The notes below the pieces were generated by a model, which made no database searches, was not told the origin of the DNA, and saw only the letters and a program-made list of their open reading frames with translations. Shown here one piece after another: positions 8,486 to 17,727 of a stretch of DNA of 64,000 nt. The position numbers and the translations under genes are program-made. The DNA is taken from positions 73,501-137,500 of the forward strand of contig DGWC01000055.1 of NCBI GenBank assembly GCA_002395135.1. Direction: 5' to 3'. How positions within the stretch are numbered: position 1 is the stretch's first letter; each line of letters starts with the position of its first letter. This stretch comes from Prevotella sp. UBA4268 (lineage in GTDB: Bacteria > Bacteroidota > Bacteroidia > Bacteroidales > Bacteroidaceae).

Positions 8486-9508
8486 ATGAACGGTAAGATA
8501 GTTACCTTCGGAGAACTGCTGCTGCGATTCTCTAAATACGACCGCATGCGGCTGGAGCAGGGCAGGGTTTTCGCTGGGAATTATGGAGGAAGTGAGGCCA
8601 ATGTGGCTGTGTCGCTCGCCACGTTGGGCGATGATGTGGAATACGTGACGCGCGTTCCCGACAACCCCACGGGCAGGGCCGCGTGCATGAAATTGCGCGA
8701 ATTCAACGTCGGCACCCACCATGTGCTCTATGGAGGCAGCCGCATCGGCTCCTATTATTATGAGGAGTCGGCGGGCATGCGCAGTTCAAAGGTGATCTAC
8801 GACAGGGCCAATTCGGCTTTCTTTGAACTGGAACCGCAGATGCTCAACTGGCGTGAAATCCTGAAAGATGCATCGGTTCTCCATGCTTCAGGCATCACCG
8901 GCGCCATCTCGAAGAACTCGGCCGATGCCACTTTCGAGGCTTTGGAAATTGCAGACGACATGGGACTCACCATCTCTTTCGACATCAACTACAGGAAAAA
9001 CCTGTGGAAATACGGTGCCGAACCGAAGGCTACGCTCAGCAAGATGCTGCAATACGCCGACATCGTCTTTGCCGATGCCATCGAATACGAATATATGACA
9101 GGCCGACAGGTGCCTTTCACCGCCACCTCGGCCGACTACGAGATGCCGATGGACGAATATCGCGACTGGTTCGACGACATCCACCGGCGCTGGCCCAGGT
9201 GCAAGAAATGGCTCATCGGCATGCGAAACATGATCAGTTCGAGCCATAACACGCTCACTGCCGTGCTCTGGAGCGAAGGAAAAGTGTATCAGACGCGCAT
9301 CTATGACATACTCGACATCGTGGACACCATGGGTGTGGGCGATGCCTTCAGTGCGGGAATGATCCATTGCAACAATGCTTTCCCCGGCGACGACCAGCGT
9401 CTGCTCGACTATTCTTTGGCCGCGGCGGCCCTCAAGAACTCCATCGCCGGCGACTTCAACCTGTCTACAGACGACGAGGTGCAGGCACTGATGGATGCGC
9501 AGTTGTAG
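8486..9508 (+). CDS. PfkB-family sugar kinase (2-keto-3-deoxygluconate kinase-like)
   Basis: This is a 340-residue ribokinase-family enzyme. The N-terminus has the substrate-binding pattern ITFGELLLRFS-like (here IVTFGELLLRFS) and GGSEANVAVSLATLG. The C-terminus has the catalytic signature TMGVGDAFSAG near residues 281-291, with the general-base Asp in GVGD. The overall pattern, including YYEESAGMR and DINYRKNLWK, resembles 2-keto-3-deoxygluconate kinases, which phosphorylate KDG in uronate breakdown. No KDPG aldolase or uronate gene is adjacent, so the substrate is inferred from resemblance only. It lies 112 bp after the mutase gene without a clear promoter of its own. Confidence 0.85.
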   Translation: MNGKIVTFGELLLRFSKYDRMRLEQGRVFAGNYGGSEANVAVSLATLGDDVEYVTRVPDNPTGRAACMKLREFNVGTHHVLYGGSRIGSYYYEESAGMRSSKVIYDRANSAFFELEPQMLNWREILKDASVLHASGITGAISKNSADATFEALEIADDMGLTISFDINYRKNLWKYGAEPKATLSKMLQYADIVFADAIEYEYMTGRQVPFTATSADYEMPMDEYRDWFDDIHRRWPRCKKWLIGMRNMISSSHNTLTAVLWSEGKVYQTRIYDILDIVDTMGVGDAFSAGMIHCNNAFPGDDQRLLDYSLAAAALKNSIAGDFNLSTDDEVQALMDAQL

Positions 9509-9561
9509 TCTTCACTCCCGCACGCATGGATTGCTTTCCTCTTCAGGGCAATGCACCCGCA

Positions 9562-9690
9562 GGGGTTGGTAGTATTCGCGCCATGTCCGTTTTAACAGCG
9601 TTGTGTGCAAGGGGAATAGCCTTAGGGATTGGCTGCATTCACACCATGTCTGTTTTTACAGCGTTGTATATAAAGGCAATATCCCTGCAA
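9562..9690. repeat. Two tandem copies of a 63-bp degenerate repeat
   Basis: The segment around CCATGTC at 9581 recurs at 9644, an offset of 63 bp. The copies share GGG-TTGG, CCATGTC-GTTTT-ACAGCGTTGT and a GGCAATA-like tail. A weaker third copy may precede them from about 9515. It is intergenic, just after the kinase stop. Confidence 0.75.
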
Positions 9691-9720
9691 TTCGCTCGTT
9701 TTTGTAATGAAAATTTCAGT

Positions 9721-9756
9721 AAAGAGGTGTTTTCATCGAAAAACACCTCTTTTCTC
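9721..9756 (+). terminator. Strong hairpin terminator upstream of the glycan promoter
   Basis: Perfect 13-bp arms AAAGAGGTGTTTT (9721-9733) and AAAACACCTCTTT (9740-9752) flank a 6-nt loop, followed by a T-rich tract. It separates the kinase transcript from the glycan locus. Confidence 0.85.
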
Positions 9757-9787
9757 TTTGTCTTATCAGAAAAAAACACTACTTTTG
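9757..9787 (+). promoter_or_regulatory. Promoter of the surface-glycan operon
   Basis: TTTG (9757-9760), a 19-bp spacer and TACTTTTG (9780-9787) form a full match to the Bacteroidota consensus. It follows the terminator directly, and all genes up to 22309 lie on the same strand downstream. A transcript from here would carry a leader of about 260-470 nt depending on the true first start codon. Confidence 0.85.
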
Positions 9788-10267
9788 CATATTGTTATAT
9801 ATTAAAGAACGCGACAAGAATCTGCGGGCGCAAGCCCCAAAGCGGAGTCACATCTGTTCTCTATTACCTTCAATAACTCTTGTGGTTTATCGGAGGAGAG
9901 AATGGCTTGGCTCTGTCAGAAACACCGTGCGGTAATCAGAATGCGGTATTCGCAGATGTCAGTTATGAAAAAACACCAAACACGATGAATGTTTGAAACT
10001 ATAGGGTGGGAGATAATCCAGATAGAAAAAGCAGACAGTTTTTCTGTCTAGTTGTCAAAGATTATGTTTCATCACGGTCAGCCTGACGGTCCGATACATA
10101 GAGAGTTGCCAAACAGAAATAATTGGAATAACATACCAGTTGTTTATTCATTCCCGATTGCAAAGGACACAATCATTCTGCCAATAAGTATGTGTTCTGT
10201 TAAAGTGTATGGAGATTCTTTAATCACATTGAGGATTATTGATAAGAACAAACACAATTGTTTGATT
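9788..10267 (+). other. Long leader region of the glycan operon
   Basis: No convincing gene is seen between the promoter and the conserved start of the DUF1919 gene. A small hairpin AGACAG-TTTTT-CTGTCT lies at 10033-10049, right after which an in-frame TTG (10052) and ATG (10064) extend the downstream frame by 68-72 codons. Base composition changes from mixed to AT-rich within this stretch. Confidence 0.55.
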
Positions 10268-10927
10268 ATGAGAATTGTTGATAGAATAAAAAATAAACTG
10301 TTTATTGAGTTAAATCCATGGATGCGTAAGAATGTCGTTAATCGTATCAATAAATGGAGATTAAAGAATAAGCAGATAACTCTATTGGCCAATAACTGTA
10401 ATGGGGCATGTATGCTACATGATTTAGGGTTGCCTTTCAATTCTCCTTTTGTAAATCTATGGTTGTATCCAGAAGATTTTATTAAGTATGTTGAGAACAT
10501 AGAACATTACATGAAATGCTCTTTGGCATTTGAAGAAAGAGATGATTATCCTTATCCTGTAGGAGTTTTGGACGATATTCATATTTATTTCCAACATTAC
10601 AAATCACAGCATGAAGCAAAGGAGAAGTGGGAAACTAGAACCAGAAGAATGGATTTGAATCATATTTATGTGTTAATGACAGAAAGGGATGGATGTACGC
10701 ATGGAATAATGGAACGTTTTGACAGATTACCAGTGAAGCATAAAGTTATCCTTACCCATCTTTCGTATGCAGACATATCAAGTTCTTTTTATATAAAAGG
10801 CTTTGAGAATGAGAATCAATGTGGAATACTGTCAGAGTATGTTAAATCTCAATATTTTGGAAAGTATTATTATGACCAATTTGATTATACCGGATGGTTT
10901 AATAATCGTGTATGCTTAAAGAAATAA
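10268..10927 (+). CDS. DUF1919 family protein (exopolysaccharide biosynthesis-associated)
   Basis: The recognisable DUF1919 features are LANNCNGACMLHDLGLPFNSPF, the LWLYPEDFIKYVENI region, YPVGVLDDIHIYFQHY and the aromatic/charged segment TERDGCTHGIMERFDRLP. The family is found in capsule and exopolysaccharide clusters. Its biochemical activity is not established, and a transferase role is assumed from context. I chose the ATG at 10268 (219 residues) because DUF1919 proteins usually have only a few dozen residues before the N-N-C motif. The frame also stays open to a TTG at 10052 and an ATG at 10064, and the extra N-terminal residues do not resemble the family. It is the first gene of the AT-rich glycan locus. 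Confidence 0.8.
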   Translation: MRIVDRIKNKLFIELNPWMRKNVVNRINKWRLKNKQITLLANNCNGACMLHDLGLPFNSPFVNLWLYPEDFIKYVENIEHYMKCSLAFEERDDYPYPVGVLDDIHIYFQHYKSQHEAKEKWETRTRRMDLNHIYVLMTERDGCTHGIMERFDRLPVKHKVILTHLSYADISSSFYIKGFENENQCGILSEYVKSQYFGKYYYDQFDYTGWFNNRVCLKK

Positions 10928-11129
10928 TTATAATTGACGATAATTGTTCATATATAGTATGAGTACAAATATCTTATTGTTATCTGTTTTTTCGATATAA
11001 GTCTTAAATTATACATAAGGTCTACCTTTTTTAAAAAAAACATAGTGTCGTAATGACAATGTTTTACACAAGTGTTTGTATTCATGAGTATTCCATCAAA
11101 TATGATATAGATCAAAAACGATAACAATT

Positions 11130-12128
11130 ATGGGTTCGCCTTATAAATTAATGTTTACAAATAGTTCTCTGATGAGAACCCAGCAACGGTTATTGGATAT
11201 AATAAAAGAAAAATATGATATTCAATTAGTCGATGATAATCCTGATTATATTATAGCGAGTGCTTTCGATTCTTTAGATGTGTTAACATATCAAAAAGCG
11301 GTCAGAATCCTTTTTACTGGTGAAAATATTACTCCTGATTTTAATATTTATGATTATGCAATAGGTTTTGATCATTTATGTTTTGGGGATCGGTATTTAC
11401 GAATACCATTATACTGCTTATATCCTGATTATGATAACCTTTGCTCCGGTAGATTATCTGTTCAAGATTACCGCTCATTAGCAAAAAGAAAGTTTTGCAG
11501 TTTTGTTGTTAGTAATGGTAGCGGATCTGATCCTATTAGGACAGAGTTTTTTGAAGAGTTGTGTAAGTATAAAAAGGTTGACTCCGCTGGTCGTTACATG
11601 AATAACATGGGAGGTGGGTATTTGAAAAACAAACGAGATTTTTTGGCAGAATACAAATTTAATATTGCCTTCGAGAATTCTTATGTTGATGGGTATACAA
11701 CAGAAAAGATAATGGATCCGATGATTGTAAATTCTGTTCCGATTTATTGGGGAAATAGAATGGTGAACATTGATTTTAACCCTCATTCTTTTATTAATCT
11801 ATCGAATTATGATACAGTTCAAGAATGTATAGATAGAATTATAGAATTAGATTCCGACGATAATAAATATATTGAATTGTTACATCAATCATGGTTTAAT
11901 GAAGACGGTGGCTATTTTAACTATAAAGAAAGAATATGGGATTTTTTCGGTAATATTTTTTCAAAACCCGTGAGTCAAGCAAAGTACATAAGCAATTATG
12001 GATATCAACCCTATTATCGCCAACGTTTTCTAAGTCATTGTAGGCATGAAAACCCATGGACAAAGGGAATCGGATATTATTATCGCGGAAAAAATTTCTT
12101 TCATCGTTTTTTGAGCAATATCAAATGA
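11130..12128 (+). CDS. GT10 fucosyltransferase-like glycosyltransferase
   Basis: This 332-residue protein has the acceptor/donor signature of glycosyltransferase family 10 in its second half. The segment FNIAFENSYVDGYTTEKI near residues 177-195 is followed by PIYWGNRMVNIDFNPHSFIN. GT10 enzymes transfer fucose from GDP-fucose in alpha-1,3/1,4 linkage, and in bacteria they decorate LPS O-antigen or other surface glycans. No membrane segment is seen, and a C-terminal basic/aromatic tail (GIGYYYRGKNFFHRF) could mediate membrane attachment. Fucose as donor is inferred from the family. No GDP-fucose synthesis genes are in the window. A 202-bp AT-rich gap precedes it. The stop overlaps the next gene's start (ATGA). 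Confidence 0.85.
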   Translation: MGSPYKLMFTNSSLMRTQQRLLDIIKEKYDIQLVDDNPDYIIASAFDSLDVLTYQKAVRILFTGENITPDFNIYDYAIGFDHLCFGDRYLRIPLYCLYPDYDNLCSGRLSVQDYRSLAKRKFCSFVVSNGSGSDPIRTEFFEELCKYKKVDSAGRYMNNMGGGYLKNKRDFLAEYKFNIAFENSYVDGYTTEKIMDPMIVNSVPIYWGNRMVNIDFNPHSFINLSNYDTVQECIDRIIELDSDDNKYIELLHQSWFNEDGGYFNYKERIWDFFGNIFSKPVSQAKYISNYGYQPYYRQRFLSHCRHENPWTKGIGYYYRGKNFFHRFLSNIK

Positions 12129-13600
12129 TTCAAGACGATCGTTTAAAAGTAAAAACTGTTTCAGGCTTTTTCTGGCAATTTGGGCAAAAAGTAATTGGGC
12201 AAGTATTAAGTTTTATAGTATCAGTTGTTTTAGCAAGATTGTTAATGCCAGATGAATATGGAATCGTTGCTCTTTGCGCAATGTTTATGGCATTTGTAGG
12301 TTTGTTTGTTGGAAGTGGATTGAATATCGCTCTCATTCAGAAAAAGAATGTAGATGAATTAGACTTAAACACTATCTTTATTTCTGGATTGGTATTGTCT
12401 GTCTTTTTTTACCTTGTAGTTTTTTTTCTTTCGCCATCAATAGCAGTTCTGTTCGAGAATGAACAGGTGTCTCCTGTTCTTAGGGTTATGTCCCTAGGTA
12501 TGATAATTAGTGCTTTTAGTGGTATCCAATCTGCATATGTTTCACGGCAATTGGATTTTCGAAAATTCTTTTTTTCATCATTAACAGGAACGCTTCTTTC
12601 GGGAGTAATTGGTGTCACAATGGCTTATATGGGTTTTGGTGTATGGGCTTTGGTCGCACAGAATTTACTATCCGTTATAACAAATTCTATAGTATTGTTG
12701 TTAATTGTTGATTGGCGTCCAAAATGGATGTTTTCTTGGCAACGTTTTCTGGGCATGTATTCATTTGCATGGAAGCAGATTGTCGCAAATTTTACTGCCA
12801 CTTTTAGTGAGCAATTGCGCGGTTATGTTATGGGAATTAAGTATTCGCCAGCAGATCTTGCTTATTATAATAGAGGAGATGGAATACCAGGAGTTATATA
12901 TAATAATTTCAATGGTACAATTAATTCTGTTTTGTTTCCAGCATTGGCTAAATTGCAGGATGATCGTGAGACTGTCAAAAGAGCTTTAAGCCGTTCTATG
13001 AAGATTTCTAGTTACATTATTTTCCCAGCTATGTTTGGGTTAGCAGCCATGGCGGATAAAATTGTTTATATTCTTTATACGGAAAAATGGTTACCTGCGG
13101 TTCCTTTTATGCAACTTGTATGTGTAATATATGCCTTTTCTTTGATAGGGGGGGCAAACGTTCAAGCGCTTACTGCAATGGGAAGAAGTGATGTCGTTAT
13201 GAAATTAGAGTTGTTTAAAAGACCAATCATGATTTCTGTTTTACTATTCACAATGTTTATTAGCCCACTTGCAATTGCTATTGGGCAGTGTGTATATTGT
13301 GTTTTTATTTGTTTTGTGAATGCATATCCAAATAAAAGAGTATTGGGCTATTCTATTCGTGCACAGATTATGGATGTGCTTGCCAATTTTTTTGTTTCTA
13401 TTATAATGGCAATTGTTGTTTATTTAATTGGCTTGCTTCCTATGAATATCTATTGTTGCTTTTTTTCCCAAATCTTGGCAGGTATGATATTTTACTTTTG
13501 TATTTCTAAATTGACAAAGAACGACAGTTTTATGTATCTATATTCAATGCTAGGTGAATATCTGAATAAAAAGTTTAATGTGAGTATAAAAAATGAATGA
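12125..13600 (+). CDS. Wzx/WzxC-type oligosaccharide flippase
   Basis: This polytopic protein of 491 residues, with about 12-14 hydrophobic helices, belongs to the polysaccharide transport (MOP) superfamily. The N-terminus (VKTVSGFFWQFGQKVIGQ, then VVLARLLMPDEYGIVALC) is characteristic of the WzxC-like group that moves lipid-linked oligosaccharides across the inner membrane. The start at 12125 was chosen because it gives an ATGA overlap with the GT10 stop. An in-frame ATG at 12056 would overlap the GT10 gene by 73 bp and adds residues unlike the family. It supports a flippase-dependent route for the glycan, but no Wzy polymerase was recognised nearby. The next gene overlaps by 8 bp. Confidence 0.9.
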   Translation: MIQDDRLKVKTVSGFFWQFGQKVIGQVLSFIVSVVLARLLMPDEYGIVALCAMFMAFVGLFVGSGLNIALIQKKNVDELDLNTIFISGLVLSVFFYLVVFFLSPSIAVLFENEQVSPVLRVMSLGMIISAFSGIQSAYVSRQLDFRKFFFSSLTGTLLSGVIGVTMAYMGFGVWALVAQNLLSVITNSIVLLLIVDWRPKWMFSWQRFLGMYSFAWKQIVANFTATFSEQLRGYVMGIKYSPADLAYYNRGDGIPGVIYNNFNGTINSVLFPALAKLQDDRETVKRALSRSMKISSYIIFPAMFGLAAMADKIVYILYTEKWLPAVPFMQLVCVIYAFSLIGGANVQALTAMGRSDVVMKLELFKRPIMISVLLFTMFISPLAIAIGQCVYCVFICFVNAYPNKRVLGYSIRAQIMDVLANFFVSIIMAIVVYLIGLLPMNIYCCFFSQILAGMIFYFCISKLTKNDSFMYLYSMLGEYLNKKFNVSIKNE

Positions 13601-14750
13601 ATTAAAGGATTGCGTATTTAGATTGTTTTATCTTAGGATAATGCATGTATGTGTTTATTTGTTTAAGTATCTTAAGATAAAGAATAATAAAGTTGTATTT
13701 ATACAGAATGATGGAGATGGCTTTGGGGATAGTTTGAAATATATTGCAAAAGAGCTTCATAATCAGTGTCCTCTATGTGATATAGTTTGGTTAGTTCGTG
13801 ACAAGAATTGCCAAATGCCAGATTACATAAGAAAAGTCAAGTTTCCACGAATAGAATCTTGTGTGGAGTTATCTAGCGCCAAAATTGTTATAAACAATCA
13901 AAAATCGGATATTCCAGTGATAAAAAAGCGAGATCAATTATTTGTATATATCCCACATGGACAAAGTGGAGCTAAACGTACAGAAAAGGATGCAGAGAGC
14001 AGGTTGTCTAAAGAGTACATAGCAATGAGTAAAAAGCATTCTTCTTTGATGGATATATTCGTTTCGGCTAGTAAATACCAAACAAATGATTTTTATCAGA
14101 ATTATTGGTTTAGCAAAGAGGTTTGGGAGACGGGGTTTCCACGTAATGATTTATTTTTTATTAATAGTGAAGATAATAAACGTATTATAAAAAAGTATTA
14201 TAATATACCTGAGAACAAACGAATAGTGTATTATTCCCCGACGTTTAGAGATAATAATAGTAATACGTCATTTTGCTTGGATATGAATAGGTTATTATCC
14301 GCTTTGGAAAAGAAATCAAATCAAGAGTGGTGTTGTATTGTATCATTGCATCCTAATTTTAAATGGTATAAAAAACCTACAATAGAACGCTCTAATTCGG
14401 TTCTTGTTATAAGTCATTGTCCTGACGTACAAGAGTTATTATATATATCAGATTTGTTGATTACTGATTATTCTAGTATAATGCTTGATTTTGCATTGAG
14501 CAAAAAGCCCGTATTCTTATTTGCAACAGATATAGAAGATTACAAGTCTATGAGAGGCCTGAAAAGCATGTATTTTAGGATGCCATTTCCTTTATGTCGC
14601 AGTAATGATGAATTGGAGAATGCAGTGAATGAATTTGATCTCTCTTCGTATCAAAAGCGGTTGACTCATTTTTATAAACATGATTTATGCAGTTTTGATG
14701 ATGGACATGCAACTGAAAGAATTGTCGGATTTATTAAATCATATATGTAA
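13593..14750 (+). CDS. CDP-glycerol glycerophosphotransferase family protein
   Basis: The 385-residue protein has the CDP-glycerol:glycerophosphotransferase fold signatures: YIPHGQSGAKRT near residues 127-138, a central WETGFPRNDLFF, YYSPTFRDN and the C-terminal DLLITDYSSIMLDFAL. In Gram-positives these enzymes polymerise teichoic acid. In Gram-negatives they add glycerol phosphate (or ribitol phosphate) to surface polysaccharides. The fold is clear, but the donor and acceptor are not. It overlaps the flippase gene by 8 bp and its stop overlaps the next start (TAATG), so it is tightly built into the operon. Confidence 0.88.
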   Translation: MNELKDCVFRLFYLRIMHVCVYLFKYLKIKNNKVVFIQNDGDGFGDSLKYIAKELHNQCPLCDIVWLVRDKNCQMPDYIRKVKFPRIESCVELSSAKIVINNQKSDIPVIKKRDQLFVYIPHGQSGAKRTEKDAESRLSKEYIAMSKKHSSLMDIFVSASKYQTNDFYQNYWFSKEVWETGFPRNDLFFINSEDNKRIIKKYYNIPENKRIVYYSPTFRDNNSNTSFCLDMNRLLSALEKKSNQEWCCIVSLHPNFKWYKKPTIERSNSVLVISHCPDVQELLYISDLLITDYSSIMLDFALSKKPVFLFATDIEDYKSMRGLKSMYFRMPFPLCRSNDELENAVNEFDLSSYQKRLTHFYKHDLCSFDDGHATERIVGFIKSYM

Positions 14751-15730
14751 TGAATCGTATTATTATTTCGATAATTATTCCAGTTTATAATGTTGAGAAG
14801 TATATTGTAAGGTGCTTGCAATCCATTGCTGATCAAACGGTTTGTGATGGCGTAGAATGTATTCTTATAGATGATTGTGGCGATGATGAAAGCATGCAAC
14901 AAGTTCATTCCTTTTTGAAACATTATAAAGGACTCATTCCTTTTAGTGTTTTAAAGCATCACTCTAATATGGGCTTGTCGGAAGCTCGCAATACGGGTAT
15001 AAAGAATGCCCACGGGGATTATTTACTCTTTTTAGATAGCGATGATGCTTTAACATCGCAGTGCATAAGTAGTTTTACAGAGATTCTTCAAACGTACTCA
15101 AATGTCGACTTGATACAAGGTGCTTATGTATCCACATCACAATCGTTAGAGTGCTTTTTAAAGAAGCAGTATCCAGCATATACAGAAAGTCGAAAATACA
15201 TAAAAAGAATGTTGCTGGATTATAATGAAATGCCTATAATGGCACAAAATAAATTGGTAAAAAAAACTATTATTACAAATAATAATTTGTATTTCAAGAA
15301 AGGCATCATACACGAAGACAACCATTGGTCTTTTTTTTTAGCCAAATATGTAAAGACAATGGCCTTTAATAGGGTACCTTCCTATATTTATTATATTAAT
15401 GATGGATCGATTACTTCTTCCATCAATTATGAGAAAGAAATAGAGTCTGTTCACAGTAGAATCAAAGATTTTACAAATAGTATAGATTTATTTATGAGCG
15501 GAGAGCAAAAAGTTCAGATTCTCAATACTCTTCATCATGCTTTTTCTTGCAAATATTATAGATCTGAATCGGATAAAAAGGATTTATTTATAATGCTATA
15601 TGATAGATGTAATATCATAGAAAAGCTTTTTTTGACAATATGGTACAGAACAAAGTGCAATAGTTTCGTCTATCGTAAAATATTTAATTCTATTATTAGA
15701 GTATTAAGACTGAGGGATAGATTGTTTTAA
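14750..15730 (+). CDS. GT2 family glycosyltransferase
   Basis: This is a GT-A fold transferase of 326 residues. The N-terminus (ISIIIPVYNVEKYIVRCL) begins the nucleotide-binding domain. CILIDDCGDDES and GLSEARNTGIKNAHGDY follow, and the metal-binding DxD is LFLDSDDAL near residues 93-99. The C-terminal third is helical and rich in aromatic and basic residues, as usual for enzymes working on lipid-linked acceptors. The sugar donor cannot be predicted. The start is fixed by the 1-bp overlap with the preceding stop. Confidence 0.9.
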   Translation: MNRIIISIIIPVYNVEKYIVRCLQSIADQTVCDGVECILIDDCGDDESMQQVHSFLKHYKGLIPFSVLKHHSNMGLSEARNTGIKNAHGDYLLFLDSDDALTSQCISSFTEILQTYSNVDLIQGAYVSTSQSLECFLKKQYPAYTESRKYIKRMLLDYNEMPIMAQNKLVKKTIITNNNLYFKKGIIHEDNHWSFFLAKYVKTMAFNRVPSYIYYINDGSITSSINYEKEIESVHSRIKDFTNSIDLFMSGEQKVQILNTLHHAFSCKYYRSESDKKDLFIMLYDRCNIIEKLFLTIWYRTKCNSFVYRKIFNSIIRVLRLRDRLF

Positions 15731-15731
15731 T

Positions 15732-16751
15732 ATGAGCATTAGCAGAATCAGTTCCGCAAGCCCTAATCAAAGGGATTACGCAATAGATGGCTTGCGCTTA
15801 TTGTGTGCTTTTATGGTCGTGTATATCCATACACGTTATAAAAGCGGTTTTTTTTTGGATATATGCAGATGTGCTGTACCTTGTTTCCTTGTGATTTCTG
15901 GGTATTATTTGTATAGTAATGATACTCTAATTCTCAAGAAGAGGGTCATAAAAGGTTTAAAGCGAATTTTTGAGATATATTTGTGGTGCTTGTTGTTGTA
16001 TGGAGCGTTGACAATTAGGTTTGCAGTAAAACAGAATGATTTCAGTGTTTTTTCATTGGGTAACTGTATAAAGTTTTTTGTGTATGGCGAGAGCGATTTT
16101 TTGTATTTTGCACCTCATTTATGGTATCTGCATACATATTTGTACGCACTTGTTATAATTTATTTTTTCAATCAGTTTAAATGTGTAAAGTGTCTTGCGT
16201 ATTTGTCTCCAATACTGCTTATGATGAATCTGGAAGTCGTAAAGGAATTTATTTCTCCATTAGTTGGGACATATCATTTACCACTTTATTTGACAATAAG
16301 TATACCATATGTAATGATGGGGATGAGTGTGAAAAAATACAGATGGTTTTTTCAGAAGGTTAACAGTAATATCGTTTTATGTGGCATAGTATGCTCGCTT
16401 GTATTATTGTATTATGAGGATGGATTTTGGGTCTCATGTGGTATTAATGCAAATGATAAATATATTATGACTATTTGTCTGACCTTTTTTATATTTGTCC
16501 TTTCCATTATGAGTTCAAATAATCACAAGAACATCCTGTCCAGAATTGGGGAGGAATATTCGTTGTATGTATATGTTTTTCACACATTCATACTATGGCT
16601 TTTTTATGGAATTAATGATAATCTCCCATCACTTTGGAGTGAGATGATATTTCCTCATTTTGCCCCAGTCATTGTTTTTCTGTCAACAATAGTTTTCGCT
16701 ATTTTGTTCAGAGCACTAAAAAATACAAAGGTATTAGATTCTTTTAGGTGA
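15732..16751 (+). CDS. AT3-family membrane acyltransferase (first of a pair)
   Basis: This integral membrane protein of 339 residues has about ten hydrophobic helices. The N-terminal signature YAIDGLRLLCAFMVVYIHTRY fits acyltransferase family 3, with the conserved His in helix 1. A second conserved stretch, CAVPCFLVISGYYLY, follows. AT3 proteins O-acylate (often O-acetylate) surface sugars. The substrate here would be a residue of the local glycan. A 1-bp gap separates it from the GT2 gene, and its TGA overlaps the GTG start of the second AT3 gene. Confidence 0.85.
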   Translation: MSISRISSASPNQRDYAIDGLRLLCAFMVVYIHTRYKSGFFLDICRCAVPCFLVISGYYLYSNDTLILKKRVIKGLKRIFEIYLWCLLLYGALTIRFAVKQNDFSVFSLGNCIKFFVYGESDFLYFAPHLWYLHTYLYALVIIYFFNQFKCVKCLAYLSPILLMMNLEVVKEFISPLVGTYHLPLYLTISIPYVMMGMSVKKYRWFFQKVNSNIVLCGIVCSLVLLYYEDGFWVSCGINANDKYIMTICLTFFIFVLSIMSSNNHKNILSRIGEEYSLYVYVFHTFILWLFYGINDNLPSLWSEMIFPHFAPVIVFLSTIVFAILFRALKNTKVLDSFR

Positions 16752-17710
16752 AAGAGAGAATTGGCTTTATCGATAGGATGAAAGTCCTAGGTATGTACTT
16801 TATTATTCTTGGGCATCTTTTCCCCCCATTTGATGAGTATATTTATGCTTTCAATGTTCCATTGTTTTTCGTGTTGTCTGGATTGTTAAGTAAAAGGGAT
16901 GCTGGTTCTTTCGCCTTTTGGAAAAAGATATGTTATAGTTTAATTGTGCCTTTATTGCTAATATGTGTTATAAATGCACTGTTTGATTCTCTTGTGGTTT
17001 ACAATAGTAACATATGGAATTTTGAATTGTTCTATATGCGTATTATCGAATGTTTGCTTGGGAATGGTGGATCCGAATATGGAGGTCTAAGGGCATGTTG
17101 GTTCGTTTATACTCTTATCCTAATTAAGATTATTTATCAGTATCTTTCAAAAACATGGCAGTTGTTGCTCGTTGGGGGTATCTGTATCTTGTTAACCTTA
17201 TTTGTAACGAGATTGGGATGGGCAATATGGAACGCCTATGCAAATTTGTGGATTTCTTATCCTTTTTTTTTAGTTGGTGTTTTCCTGAAAAGGTACATGC
17301 ACATCTTTAGCATTTTGAGAATGAACTCATTCATGCTGTTCGTCTTCCTAATAGCATGTTTGATATTATGTGTAACAGTGAAGTTTAATGGGCATGTGTG
17401 GATGTATTTAACGTTATATGGAAAGTCATATCTCCTGTTCTGGGTAAGTGCTCTTGCGGGAATCTGTATGGTATATGTTATGAGCGTCATTATTGGGGAT
17501 GTATTTCGCAGAACGGTCACAGTTTTGTCAACCGGAATGATAGTAATTCTCGGTTTTCATCAAATTTTTTTGTATTTCTATAGTTTTGTTTTTGATAAAC
17601 ATATATGGTGTGAAATTTTATATTCTGTTGCCGTGTTAATTGTTTTTTATCCAATTATATTGTTTTGCATGAAATTCTTTCCTGTGTTGATAGGAAAAAG
17701 AGTTGTGTAG
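16748..17710 (+). CDS. AT3-family membrane acyltransferase (second of a pair)
   Basis: This integral membrane protein of 320 residues has a different AT3 N-terminus from its neighbour: IGFIDRMKVLGMYFIILGH carries the catalytic-type His, followed by AFNVPLFFVLSGLLSKRD. About ten hydrophobic helices follow. The start is a GTG overlapping the preceding stop (GTGA), and an ATG ten codons later is the alternative. The two AT3 proteins are divergent in sequence rather than a recent duplication, so they may modify different sugars or different positions. Confidence 0.82.
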   Translation: MKERIGFIDRMKVLGMYFIILGHLFPPFDEYIYAFNVPLFFVLSGLLSKRDAGSFAFWKKICYSLIVPLLLICVINALFDSLVVYNSNIWNFELFYMRIIECLLGNGGSEYGGLRACWFVYTLILIKIIYQYLSKTWQLLLVGGICILLTLFVTRLGWAIWNAYANLWISYPFFLVGVFLKRYMHIFSILRMNSFMLFVFLIACLILCVTVKFNGHVWMYLTLYGKSYLLFWVSALAGICMVYVMSVIIGDVFRRTVTVLSTGMIVILGFHQIFLYFYSFVFDKHIWCEILYSVAVLIVFYPIILFCMKFFPVLIGKRVV

Positions 17711-17727
17711 TAAATAATTATATATTT

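Noticed and set aside
9367..9876. 169-codon frame overlapping the end of the sugar kinase
   Set aside because: It starts inside the kinase gene in another frame and its extension is the 63-bp repeat and terminator. Codon use and composition are not gene-like.
12056..12124. Upstream start of the flippase gene
   Set aside because: It would overlap the GT10 gene by 73 bp and add residues unlike Wzx proteins. The ATGA overlap at 12125 is the better start.
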